From Acidilobaceae archaeon (GTDB lineage Archaea; Thermoproteota; Thermoprotei_A; Sulfolobales; Acidilobaceae): a stretch of DNA of 46,686 nucleotides. Under the pieces are notes generated by a model. That model searched no databases. It was not told the DNA's origin and saw nothing but the letters and a program-made list of their open reading frames with translations. Shown piece by piece: positions 1 through 8,076 of the stretch (positions within the stretch are counted from its first letter, which is position 1; every line of letters begins with the position of its first letter). The position numbers and the translations under genes were made by a program. Location: assembly GCA_027082825.1 (NCBI GenBank), contig JALWTO010000052.1, forward strand, positions 65,459 to 112,144, given 5' to 3'.

Positions 1-52
1 TGTATTTTTGGATAGACAAATCTTTTTATTTCAGCTTTATTTCACTTGATAA

Positions 53-544
53 TTTAATAGCTTTTATTTTATTTTTAATCCTAAGATTATACAGGACGTC
101 GTACAAATTTTCTATATAACATTATTTGTTGTAACAGGAGGACTGAACTATTCTGGGGCATTAAAGAGAGCTGCCATCGCCTTAGGATCTTCCTGGATGA
201 AAGGTAAGATACCCTCCTTTACCACATTCTATTGGTTTTCAGCTGCCCTTTCTACGATTGTGGAACATGACACAATAGTACTGGCCCTTCTCTATATGGC
301 CAAGGACTTTGCCAGAGCATATGGCCTTCAGGCATGGCCCCTTTATTGGGGCATAGCATGGGGAGCGACATTGGCTAGTAACTTAACAGCAGCTGCTGCA
401 CCAGCTCTCTATGTTTCCTTCTCTTTAGCTGAACAAAAAGGCTATAAGGTTAGACCACGAGAGTTCTTTAAATACTCGTCTTTCTTTGTCCTGTCATCGC
501 TAACGATACAATATCTAATATCACTTCTCCTATTTGTACACTAA
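53..544 (+). pseudogene. C-terminal fragment of an ion-transporter-superfamily (ArsB/NhaD/CitMHS-like) permease
   Basis: From the first ATG at 197 there are 115 residues. The same frame is readable back to about 53, where it meets tandem stops (TGA TAA, 47-52), and that extension has no ATG, GTG or TTG. The protein matches the last third of ArsB/NhaD/citrate-type permeases: a helix ending near HDTIVLALLY, the re-entrant segment with SNLTAAAAPA, a cytoplasmic EFFKYSS turn and a final helix. Family members have about 400 or more residues. Frame 3 is open from the window edge to about 116 and is also hydrophobic, so one frameshift near 80-100 could join the halves. The upstream half lies outside the window, so truncation versus frameshift is unresolved. 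The substrate cannot be named. Confidence 0.55.
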
Positions 545-568
545 AGCCAAAACAAAAGCTAAAAATCA

Positions 569-1783
569 CTAACCTCCAAAGCTAGCTGTTAGAGCAAGCT
601 CATCGATAGGTGCCAAGTATGTCTTTGCTCCTTTTCTACTTAGATAGTAAAAAGCCTTGTAAGAGTTTGTTAGCACTCTCAAATCTTTAATATCTAGAGG
701 ACTAACTACTAGGCATGTATCCTTGACTATAATTATTCCTAATTTTTTAAGTTCATCTACTATTTCTTTAATTCTTCTGTCAAGAAGTAGAATCCTTGGA
801 ATAGATACTATAAACTTCTTTCTAATTTTTCCTAGACTCTTGACTAATATGAAAAGCTCTAAGAGATCCTCTATTCCCATATGAGGACAACCAGCATATA
901 TGAGGTCTATATCTTTAGGATCCCTAGGCCTCAGTGAATATAAGCGGGATTTAAGAATGAATGAATCTACAATAACCCTTTCTCTAGGCTTCCAATTATC
1001 TGGTAAGGGCTCGGGTGTGAAATTTGGAATATATGTCATAGCTATGTTTCCAGCAGTTCCTAATGCTGCAAAAAATTCCTTTAAATGTAACTTTTTAGTA
1101 AAGGTTACTCTAACAAGAGGTGGTGTCTGCAAACTATGAATTCCAGCAATCACTTCACCAAGAACGCCTGCTAAAGCCTCATTAAGACCTTCTTTAGGTT
1201 CTTCAACTATATACTCAATTTCAGGTATCCTATACTCCTTTATGTGCATTCCATAATCATATGTATAACCTGATATCGCTGCCATCAATGCCAATGGGCC
1301 ACCTTCTCTGTTTGTCTTTAGACCTAGGAGACTATTTGCATATACTACTGCATTAGACTCGCCCCAAGCAACATGATCTCCTATATTCAAATTATATCTC
1401 TGTACAACTCCCAAATCATAAGGTGTGCATGAGAGAATCAGATCTCCTCCCATCATCCTCAAGGAATTTAGCACTTCCTTCTGTTTTTTAACGTACTCGT
1501 TACTAACGCCAAACACATTAGGGTTTTCTAAATCAAAACCTATAGGGTTAACTGTTGCTGGTACTGAGAACTTTACTCCTGAATCAGCAAAGCTTTTAAT
1601 AAGCCTTAGTCCAGCATCACCTATATTACTATAAGAAACACCTGAAATATGAGCATGTTTTACCTTGATAAGACCCCTTGCACCAAGGGCTTCTCCTACC
1701 TTAACTATTACCTCAAGTGCTTTTGCTTTGGCCCAACCCTCCTCTCCATTAAGGATCCTTTCAGCTCTCCTATCTAGGTACAT
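569..1783 (-). CDS. Phosphomevalonate dehydratase large subunit (aconitase X catalytic domain)
   Basis: This 404-residue protein is the catalytic half of aconitase X. In archaea with the modified mevalonate pathway the large and small subunits together dehydrate mevalonate 5-phosphate to trans-anhydromevalonate 5-phosphate. Visible family marks are SCTPYDLG (C119), the GESNAVVYANS stretch (about 141-151) and AGCPHMGIEDL (C299); such cysteines are expected iron-sulfur ligands. The length fits a large subunit alone, and no small subunit (DUF126, about 130 residues) is in the window. ATG start with GAGGCG upstream; it lies 10 bases after the decarboxylase stop, so the two are surely co-transcribed. 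An aconitase X acting on hydroxyproline derivatives is the alternative, but the UbiD neighbour argues for the isoprenoid role. Confidence 0.85.
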   Translation of the reverse strand: MYLDRRAERILNGEEGWAKAKALEVIVKVGEALGARGLIKVKHAHISGVSYSNIGDAGLRLIKSFADSGVKFSVPATVNPIGFDLENPNVFGVSNEYVKKQKEVLNSLRMMGGDLILSCTPYDLGVVQRYNLNIGDHVAWGESNAVVYANSLLGLKTNREGGPLALMAAISGYTYDYGMHIKEYRIPEIEYIVEEPKEGLNEALAGVLGEVIAGIHSLQTPPLVRVTFTKKLHLKEFFAALGTAGNIAMTYIPNFTPEPLPDNWKPRERVIVDSFILKSRLYSLRPRDPKDIDLIYAGCPHMGIEDLLELFILVKSLGKIRKKFIVSIPRILLLDRRIKEIVDELKKLGIIIVKDTCLVVSPLDIKDLRVLTNSYKAFYYLSRKGAKTYLAPIDELALTASFGG

Positions 1784-1793
1784 AATCTTCGCC

Positions 1794-3080
1794 TCAAACT
1801 CTAGGAATATCAGCCTTCATGAACTTTTCTCTTTCCTCAAGGGGGGCCGTTGCGTCTATACCTAACTTCGTAGTAAAAGCATTAGATGAACTGGGATCTA
1901 AGGTCGAGCCTCTGATGTTTCTTATAATTATTAAGTCTCTATCTCCTTGAAATCTAGTGGCTATGGCCCATTCAACATCCTCGAGATTATCTACATCGAC
2001 GTCTGAATCAACAACAATTACATGTTTCAGACTAGGATGAGCAGCAAAGGCTGCAATGATTGCGTTCTTTGAATCTCCATCATGATTTTTTTCTATTGAG
2101 ATTATTGCATGGAGCCAACCACCACCACCAACAGTAAGTCTAACTTTACTCACTTTCGGAACAACCCTTGAGACAGCCTCCCAGATGAAGGCCTCCTTAG
2201 GAAAGCCCATGAATAATGAGTGCTCTCTTCCTCCTGGAAGTATTACATGGAATGGTTCATTTGGATTAATATAAGCCTTTAGCACCCTGAGAACAGGCTG
2301 TTTCCTAATTCTATCGTAGGTTTTAGTAACATCAACAAAGGGGCCTTCCGGGGCTCTTTCCTTGGTTATTTCGGCCTCTATGAGAACAGAAAAAGGCCAA
2401 GGTACAGGATTATTATGGATAGGACTTTCAATAAATATTGCTTTTTCAGCATTAAACATTTCCGAAACCATTGGTAATTCAAAGGTCCCATAGCTTGGTG
2501 ACGTTGCAGCTGCTATAATAAAGGCTGGATGAACTCCAAAAACTATGCTTACAGGAAGGTTCTTACCCTCACCTATAGAAGTCGTATACATTTTCCAGAG
2601 ATGCCTAGGAACAAGTCTTATAACTGCAGATATTCTATCCCTTACCATTATTCTATGTATACTTGCATTACATGATCCATGGAAGCAAGATACTACAAGA
2701 GAAGAAGTGAAGTAAAGTCCTCCATCTTTTTCATAAAACTTTATTGCAGGAAGTTTGTAAAGATCTGGCTCTATTTCTTTGATTTTAAAAGGAAATCCTT
2801 CAACCTTTATATCCCTTTTTACATTTAATGCTGAAAGTATCTTTGTATAAGCCTCTTCGTCATTTTTTGCATTGAGAGCCCTAAGGATATGCACTCTATC
2901 TGATATGACCGAACCTACTGAAGGAGGAATTGCATTTTCGACCTTGAACAATACAGGTCTTCTTTTTTTCTCGGCATCCTTTATAACCGAAGTTGGTTCG
3001 TAAAGTCTTTTTAGTGTTCCAGAATTTAGAGGCGTCAATTCATTAATGAAAGAACTCAGAGCTAACACACCTATCCCCAA
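1794..3080 (-). CDS. UbiD-family decarboxylase, probable anhydromevalonate phosphate decarboxylase
   Basis: The 428-residue protein has the UbiD fold signature. A central block (about 173-215: KNLPVSIVFGVHPAFIIAAA, then a FELPMVSEMF helix) is followed by EAEITKERAPEGPF (235-248), the region carrying UbiD catalytic glutamates and arginine. In archaea this branch removes CO2 from trans-anhydromevalonate phosphate to give isopentenyl phosphate, using prenylated FMN made by UbiX; a UbiX gene is at 18700-19278. Placement directly before the aconitase-X gene is the diagnostic pairing. The start is uncertain: TTG at 3080 is the longest, GTG at 3068 is possible, and a start near LSSFINEL would match homologues better. 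A generic aromatic-acid UbiD is less likely in this context. Confidence 0.85.
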   Translation of the reverse strand: MGIGVLALSSFINELTPLNSGTLKRLYEPTSVIKDAEKKRRPVLFKVENAIPPSVGSVISDRVHILRALNAKNDEEAYTKILSALNVKRDIKVEGFPFKIKEIEPDLYKLPAIKFYEKDGGLYFTSSLVVSCFHGSCNASIHRIMVRDRISAVIRLVPRHLWKMYTTSIGEGKNLPVSIVFGVHPAFIIAAATSPSYGTFELPMVSEMFNAEKAIFIESPIHNNPVPWPFSVLIEAEITKERAPEGPFVDVTKTYDRIRKQPVLRVLKAYINPNEPFHVILPGGREHSLFMGFPKEAFIWEAVSRVVPKVSKVRLTVGGGGWLHAIISIEKNHDGDSKNAIIAAFAAHPSLKHVIVVDSDVDVDNLEDVEWAIATRFQGDRDLIIIRNIRGSTLDPSSSNAFTTKLGIDATAPLEEREKFMKADIPRV

Positions 3081-3106
3081 GTTCTTTACTAATACATTAG
3101 AAAAAG

Positions 3107-3664
3107 TTAAGAAGGAGATCCCTTAAAAAACGAAGTTGAAGCTCCTATTAAAGCTATTGTTATTGATGCCTGAATGTCTCTATCTTTAATAGTTCCTGTT
3201 ATACTCCAAGTACTTGGCATGCTTGTAGTTCCGTTTTCATCTATAACCTTAACTTCATACTTATCACTTTCAACCATCCTAATTACCTTTTCAGAGAACT
3301 CTCCACCTCCTATATAGATTCTTACAAAAGATGAGGGAATCCAACTTCTTAACCAAGAAATCTCATGCAAAATATCTTTAAGCCTAAGCTTTGAAATCCA
3401 TAAGAGTACATTATCAGCAACTGCAGAAAGACCTAAGACCTCAGGACCCGGGTCTATGCCCACATTAAGTGTCCTAAATCTCTTATTCGGAGCAAGTATC
3501 GCCAAAGAAAGCGCATACCAAGGATCTTTTATACCATCTATATAATAACTAGCCCTAATAGGCCATCTTACTTTACTCTCGGGGCTCTCTACATCTGGCA
3601 TGACAACCACATCTGCATAGATGGACTTGTGTAACGATGGTAAGATTATATCTATTCCCTGCAA
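3107..3664 (-). CDS. Conserved hypothetical protein with RNase H-like IDPGP motif
   Basis: Family not recognised by name. The protein (185 residues from TTG) contains NVGIDPGPEVLGLSAV at about 67-82, which resembles the first strand of RNase H/RuvC-like folds (hydrophobic strand, Asp, Gly, small turn). A later strand, SFVRIYIGGGEFSEKV (about 112-127), resembles the second strand with its acidic residue. The frame stays open and protein-like upstream of the TTG to a stop at 3749-3751, but holds no ATG, GTG or TTG. A CTG at 3742 sits 4 bases after GGTGAGG, so translation may begin there on a rare codon. It lies between the DUF2797 and decarboxylase genes in one minus-strand transcription unit. 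Confidence 0.6.
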   Translation of the reverse strand: MQGIDIILPSLHKSIYADVVVMPDVESPESKVRWPIRASYYIDGIKDPWYALSLAILAPNKRFRTLNVGIDPGPEVLGLSAVADNVLLWISKLRLKDILHEISWLRSWIPSSFVRIYIGGGEFSEKVIRMVESDKYEVKVIDENGTTSMPSTWSITGTIKDRDIQASITIALIGASTSFFKGSPS

Positions 3665-3760
3665 ACTTAGAATATACCTAAGGGTTTGTATAACTTTTAT
3701 CGAAGTAGGATCCCCTCTTAACCATGCTATAATTCTTCTCAGAGAGCCTCACCATTCCTA

Positions 3761-4660
3761 TCAAGTATCTCCTTCTTCGAGTATTATTTTAAATGAGAGC
3801 TTATGTAATAGTGGTCTCTCTTCGATAGAAAATTTCCCCCTAAGGCTTTTAATTATTATGAGGCCTCCCCAGTAGTCCACTGGATAAAGCTTCTGACCAA
3901 CTAGTTTATCATACTTTAATATTGGCGGTACCTCATATGAGGGTCTTATCATAAATAACTTTCCATCCCACTCCTGACCAAGAATATGTGAAACCTTTTC
4001 TGCAATTCCACTTAGCCTACTTGCTGCTTGTGCCCTACTTAGCCTAGCCCTACCTCTTCTTTGATGCTCCATAGCAAAACCTAAAGTTGATATCTTCATC
4101 TCTGCACTCCTAGCTTCTCTAGCACTCTCGTATATAGCCAAAAGAGTAGCAACAAGATGGCTCTGTTCAGCAATCCTCTCAAACAATCTGAAGGCCCTTG
4201 TACTCCCGACCTTTGGTTTCTTTCCTCCAGAATCTAACATATAAACAGCATACTCTGTTTTTATTCTTCTATCTAAGATCTTACATGCTTCTAAGGCCCT
4301 CTCTCCTTTAAGACTCATACACATATCGTAAAGATACCTGTCACTTTTTCTGTGTTGCCTGCAATACCCTTCTGCCCTAAGGTTACAATATATTCTTTCC
4401 CAGGGCCTGTCCCTAGAATCCAAAGAACCACTATGCCATTTACAGTAAGAGATCCAGGGTACTTGAAGGATCCTAAAGGGGCCTTTGTATCTTAACGGAT
4501 CTGTTGAAGAAGGATGTTGTAAAATCAAGGAATCAAATACAACCTTATATGTGTCTATATTGAAACTTTCAACAGTAGAAATCCCTCTCATCCTTACTTT
4601 TTCTAAACCCAGGGGTTCGATTTTCTTATATACAAGCCTTAATATGTTTTCATCTTCCAA
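3761..4660 (-). CDS. DUF2797 family protein
   Basis: This 299-residue protein resembles DUF2797. An N-terminal cysteine/histidine cluster (YCKWHSG, then YCNLRAEGYCRQH, about 92-123) probably binds a metal. It is followed by TEYAVYMLDSGGKKPKVGST and an ARG-containing helix like the GIY-YIG-type layout seen in this family. The biochemical role of DUF2797 is unknown to me. The start is TTG at 4660 with GAGGTAG upstream and a TATA-like TATTTAAG at about 4675-4684 on the minus strand, so this is likely the first gene of the operon that ends with the two isoprenoid genes. Whether the co-transcription is functional or incidental cannot be told. Confidence 0.7.
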   Translation of the reverse strand: MEDENILRLVYKKIEPLGLEKVRMRGISTVESFNIDTYKVVFDSLILQHPSSTDPLRYKGPFRILQVPWISYCKWHSGSLDSRDRPWERIYCNLRAEGYCRQHRKSDRYLYDMCMSLKGERALEACKILDRRIKTEYAVYMLDSGGKKPKVGSTRAFRLFERIAEQSHLVATLLAIYESAREARSAEMKISTLGFAMEHQRRGRARLSRAQAASRLSGIAEKVSHILGQEWDGKLFMIRPSYEVPPILKYDKLVGQKLYPVDYWGGLIIIKSLRGKFSIEERPLLHKLSFKIILEEGDT

Positions 4661-5041
4661 GAGTACTACCTCACTTAAATACTAATCTCTCCCTGGCCAT
4701 AAACTTTTTGAGTACAGTATGGCTGAATTCAACTATATGAATCCTGTTCTTTAGTTTCTTTCCAACAGTCAGTTCCAGAATTTTCCTTTACTCTTCAGAA
4801 TCATCAACAAATCAACTCTCTAAACTTATTTGAATTTGACAACATAAACATGTAAAATCAACATGTATCAATTATCAATACCTACTGTTCTGCAATCATG
4901 AAAGGATCTAAACAACTTTAACTATAGTTTCTGTCCCAATATAAGGTAACTAAAGAAGCATTTAGCTATTATAGCTCTTTTTATCTGATAATAATTTTTA
5001 AATAAATTGCTAATAATTAAAAATCCTATGGATGTGGAAAG
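4661..5041. other. AT-rich divergent intergenic region
   Basis: Separates the DUF2797 operon (minus) from the acetyltransferase gene (plus). Near 4990-5000 there is TTTTTAAATAAATT, a good TATA box for the plus-strand gene at 5042; GGATGTGG just before the TTG start is a plausible ribosome site. The minus-strand operon has its TATA-like sequence within the last 25 bases before its start. I see no coding potential, tRNA or strong inverted repeat in the remaining 300 bases. Confidence 0.5.
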
Positions 5042-5545
5042 TTGACACTAGAGGAATGCAAAAAAACTTTCAAAAAAGTTGTTATTAGGGGAAGGCCTAT
5101 AGGAATCAGACTTGCATGCAAAAATGATCGAGAAAAACTTATCAGGTTTTATGAAAGCCTTAGTGTAGAGACTATATACAATAGATTCATGGGAGTTATA
5201 AGATATTTTGATCCTTACGTAGACAGCCTATTAAGAAAGAGCAAGGCTATTGTAATAGTTGCTGAGGATGAAGAAAAAGATGAAATAGTGGGAGTTGCTG
5301 AGGCCGTTGGAGATGAAAGGGGTGCAGCAGAATCTGGAATTGCTGTATTAGAAAGATATCAGAGAGGTGGCCTAGGAACAGCCATGGCAAAAATTCTTGT
5401 AGAAAAATCAAAAAAACTTGGCTTTAAAACCCTGTATGGTTATATTTTATCACATAACATGGGCGCTTATAAGCTAGCAAAGAAGTTTGGAGCTAGAATA
5501 AAAAGAGATTATGGGGAGATGATAAGAATAGAAATTCCTCTATAG
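5042..5545 (+). CDS. GNAT family N-acetyltransferase
   Basis: The 167-residue protein has GNAT architecture: an N-terminal strand-helix (IRLACKNDREKLIRFYESL), a central strand ending VGVAEAV, the strand ESGIAVLERYQRGGLGTAM (about 98-116) holding the acetyl-CoA pyrophosphate-binding Q/R-x-x-G-x-G/A loop as QRGGLG, and a C-terminal HNMGAYKLAKKFGA helix. It transfers an acetyl group from acetyl-CoA; the acceptor (small molecule or protein N-terminus/lysine) cannot be read from sequence. It starts with TTG after GGATGTGG and is a single-gene unit converging on the TrmB-like gene, whose stop is 20 bases away. Confidence 0.85.
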   Translation: MTLEECKKTFKKVVIRGRPIGIRLACKNDREKLIRFYESLSVETIYNRFMGVIRYFDPYVDSLLRKSKAIVIVAEDEEKDEIVGVAEAVGDERGAAESGIAVLERYQRGGLGTAMAKILVEKSKKLGFKTLYGYILSHNMGAYKLAKKFGARIKRDYGEMIRIEIPL

Positions 5546-5565
5546 CGATACTTATAAAAGCTGGA

Positions 5566-6324
5566 TTATAATGGAGTGGCTAACTTAATGATATCATTAA
5601 GCCTTTCTTTTATAGCAGTAGCAAACGTCTTATTCTTAACCATAACTGAAACCACATCGCTCTTGCCACTCGGAAGACCAATTATTGTAGTATCACAGGC
5701 TACCATAAAGTCCATTATAGAAAATGGACTCTTAAATAGACGTATATTTCTTTTATTTAGTTCTTCCATTATTACTTCAGGTACCGTGACACTAACTGGC
5801 ATGATAATTTTTGATCCTGCGGGAAGGATATCTATTAATCTGACAAAGACCTCCCAAAAGTCCAGGACTTTCTCAGCTGCTTTGTATGTCATGAAAGAAG
5901 GTGATTCATTACATGTATTCACCTCGCTCATTGCTATCGTTATAGAATTAACCAGACCTCTAATTACCGCCAGACCCTCTTCGGTTTCTTCAGCCTTGTA
6001 CCTCTCTAGTATATCGCCAAGCTCCTCAATCTTCTTTGCTCTTTTTCTCGCTTCTATTAGAACCCTCATTGAGATTGCCTTAAAAACCTCTTGAGGTCTT
6101 CTAGGTAAATATAGACCATTTCTATCTAGAATAAAACCTTTAGATCCTAATGATTTTAATATGTCATATATTCTTTGATAAGGTATAGATGCCTCTTCTG
6201 CAATCTTTAGAGGTTTTGCTTCTCCTAATCTTAATAGGGCCATATAAGCTCTTGCCTCATAACTGTTAAGTCCAGCAAGCTCTTTTAATTCAACTATAAG
6301 GCCTTTTTCGCTTAGATCAGGCAT
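5566..6324 (-). CDS. TrmB-like winged-helix transcriptional regulator
   Basis: Residues about 8-65 form the TrmB-type winged helix (LNSYEARAYMALLRLGEAKP, then IPYQRIYDILKSLGSKGFI), followed by a helix rich in Arg/Lys/Glu (about 87-115, likely coiled coil) and an effector-like domain to residue 252. TrmB regulators usually bind sugars or other small ligands and control transport or metabolism genes. The start overlaps the stop of the preceding small membrane-protein gene by one base (TAATG), so the two are translationally coupled. No sugar transporter is adjacent, so the ligand is unknown. Confidence 0.8.
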   Translation of the reverse strand: MPDLSEKGLIVELKELAGLNSYEARAYMALLRLGEAKPLKIAEEASIPYQRIYDILKSLGSKGFILDRNGLYLPRRPQEVFKAISMRVLIEARKRAKKIEELGDILERYKAEETEEGLAVIRGLVNSITIAMSEVNTCNESPSFMTYKAAEKVLDFWEVFVRLIDILPAGSKIIMPVSVTVPEVIMEELNKRNIRLFKSPFSIMDFMVACDTTIIGLPSGKSDVVSVMVKNKTFATAIKERLNDIIKLATPL

Positions 6325-6563
6325 TAGGATACTTCACCTTTAAAGATGTATATCAAAGCAAAAAGGACAACTATTATCAGGAAAATAGTCAGAGAGAACA
6401 CTGCAAGATATATTATAATTGGAAGCAAAAAAGCCATCAAGATGCCGTATAATAGAGACTCTGAAAACTCCTTTTTCCTTGAATAACCATAAAAGAATCC
6501 TAAAATAAATCCTAAAATAACCATTGTTACAGTTGAGACCACATGCTTCACCTTTTTATCCAT
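6324..6563 (-). CDS. Small two-helix membrane protein
   Basis: This 79-residue protein has two strongly hydrophobic segments (about 10-26 and 37-73, the second long enough for two passes) separated by a charged loop (YSRKKEFSES). It has no recognised family. It is the first gene of a two-gene unit with the TrmB-like regulator, sharing one base at the stop/start. A minus-strand TATA-like ACTTAAATAAAG lies about 20-30 bases upstream. The pairing suggests a membrane partner or target of the regulator, which is inference only. Confidence 0.6.
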   Translation of the reverse strand: MDKKVKHVVSTVTMVILGFILGFFYGYSRKKEFSESLLYGILMAFLLPIIIYLAVFSLTIFLIIVVLFALIYIFKGEVS

Positions 6564-6639
6564 AAGGAATCCGTATACAAAGCTTTATTTAAGTATCTTC
6601 AAACATATTAATAGCTGAATCTGAATCCCTGGTGGAACA
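6564..6639. promoter_or_regulatory. Divergent promoter region between membrane-protein/TrmB unit and tldD
   Basis: Seventy-six bases serve two outward-facing units. On the minus strand ACTTAAATAAAG resembles a TATA box for the small membrane protein. On the plus strand ACATATTAATAG is a weaker TATA candidate, and GGTGG stands 5 bases before the tldD ATG. The TrmB-like regulator may act here, but no clear palindrome was seen. Confidence 0.35.
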
Positions 6640-8076
6640 ATGTCCTTAGTAGACGATATAGAGATTAAGAATCTAGAGGAAGCTGTTGGAAGATTATCTG
6701 TTAATGGTGCTATTTATGGAGAGATTAGATTTCATAGAAATAGGTCGCTGAACATAACTGTCATGAATGGAGTTGTGCTAGGTATAGGAAGAGAAACTAA
6801 AGAAGGTTATGGTGTACGCTCAATAGTCTCTGGAGGACTAGGATTTGCCAGTACAAATAATCTCTCAAAGGAAGGTTTAAATAATGCCTTGGAAAGGTCT
6901 CTTTCTGCTGCTAGGACAGCATCCAGAGGAGTGAAACAGAAAGTAAGTATGTCCCCAGCAAGACTAGGCCGTGCTTCCTACTTCATTAAACCAAAAAGAA
7001 GCTTCGAAGACGAGCCAATAGATGTCAAGATTTCTAGACTTATAGAGGCTTACAAATCCCTTAAACTATCTGAGAACTCATTTAAAGTATCATCAGTAAA
7101 CATTGTTTATAGGGAATCCGTTGAGGAAAAGATATTAATTACTAGTGATGGTGCTCTTATTGAATCGAGAACACCTAGAATATCAGTATTTTATAATATA
7201 AGTGCTCAATATGAAGGTAAGAGGGCAAACAGATGGTTCCAAGTAGGTGGTTCTGGAGGATTGGAAATTCTTGAAGAGAACAGACTTGACAAACTTATGA
7301 ATGACGATATAGAAAGCCTTTATATAAATTTAGTTAAGGCAAAAAACCCTCCTAAAGGTGTTATGGACGTAATCATTTCTCCTGAAATAGTTGGCCTAGC
7401 CGTTCACGAATCTTCTGGACATCCTAGTGAAGCTGATAGAATACTTGGAAGAGAAGCGGCTCAAGCAGGCCTAAGCTACAGAACCTTTTATAAAGGAACT
7501 AGGATAGGCTCAAGATATGTAACTGTAGTTGATGACCCTACAATACCTGGAAGTTATGGTTTCTATCTATATGATGATGAAGGTGTTTCGGCCAGAACAA
7601 GATATTTGTATAAAGATGGAGAGCTTGGAGAACTTCTCCATAATAGAGAAACCGCCAGTATATATGGGACAACAAGTAATGCTGCTGCAAGGGCTATGGA
7701 CTACAGAAGTGAACCAATAGTCAGAATGGCCAATACATATTTTGTACCTGGCGATTATACTTTTGACGAACTCCTAGAGGACATAAAGAATGGTGTTTAT
7801 ATAAAAAAGTATATGGAATGGAACATCGATGACATAAGATGGGGACAAAGATATGTTGGTTTAGAAGCATATTTGATAAGAAATGGAGAGCTGAAAGAAC
7901 CCGTGAGGGATGTCGCCTTTGAAGTGACAACTAGAGAGTTTTATACAAGCATAGATGCTGTAGGGAAGGATCTAAAGTTTTATGCTGGCACTTGTGGTAA
8001 AGGTGAGCCTGCACAGGGAGTTCCTGTATGGTTTGGAGGGCCACATATAAGATTAAGAGAGGTGAGATTTATATGA
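6640..8076 (+). CDS. tldD: TldD family metallopeptidase
   Basis: A 478-residue TldD homologue. The metal-binding HExxxH motif is clear as HESSGH (H256, E257, H261), followed by PSEADRILGREA. TldD is the catalytic partner in the TldD/TldE heterodimeric protease, which in bacteria trims peptides (microcin B17, CcdA) and in archaea has broad unfolded-protein or peptide activity. The next gene is the TldE partner and overlaps it by ATGA (8073-8076), the usual arrangement. ATG start preceded by GGTGG. Cytoplasmic; no signal peptide. Full length for the family. Confidence 0.93.
   Translation: MSLVDDIEIKNLEEAVGRLSVNGAIYGEIRFHRNRSLNITVMNGVVLGIGRETKEGYGVRSIVSGGLGFASTNNLSKEGLNNALERSLSAARTASRGVKQKVSMSPARLGRASYFIKPKRSFEDEPIDVKISRLIEAYKSLKLSENSFKVSSVNIVYRESVEEKILITSDGALIESRTPRISVFYNISAQYEGKRANRWFQVGGSGGLEILEENRLDKLMNDDIESLYINLVKAKNPPKGVMDVIISPEIVGLAVHESSGHPSEADRILGREAAQAGLSYRTFYKGTRIGSRYVTVVDDPTIPGSYGFYLYDDEGVSARTRYLYKDGELGELLHNRETASIYGTTSNAAARAMDYRSEPIVRMANTYFVPGDYTFDELLEDIKNGVYIKKYMEWNIDDIRWGQRYVGLEAYLIRNGELKEPVRDVAFEVTTREFYTSIDAVGKDLKFYAGTCGKGEPAQGVPVWFGGPHIRLREVRFI

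Noticed and set aside
5576-6094. 172-residue plus-strand open frame
   Set aside because: It is antisense to the TrmB-like gene, whose winged helix is clear on the other strand.
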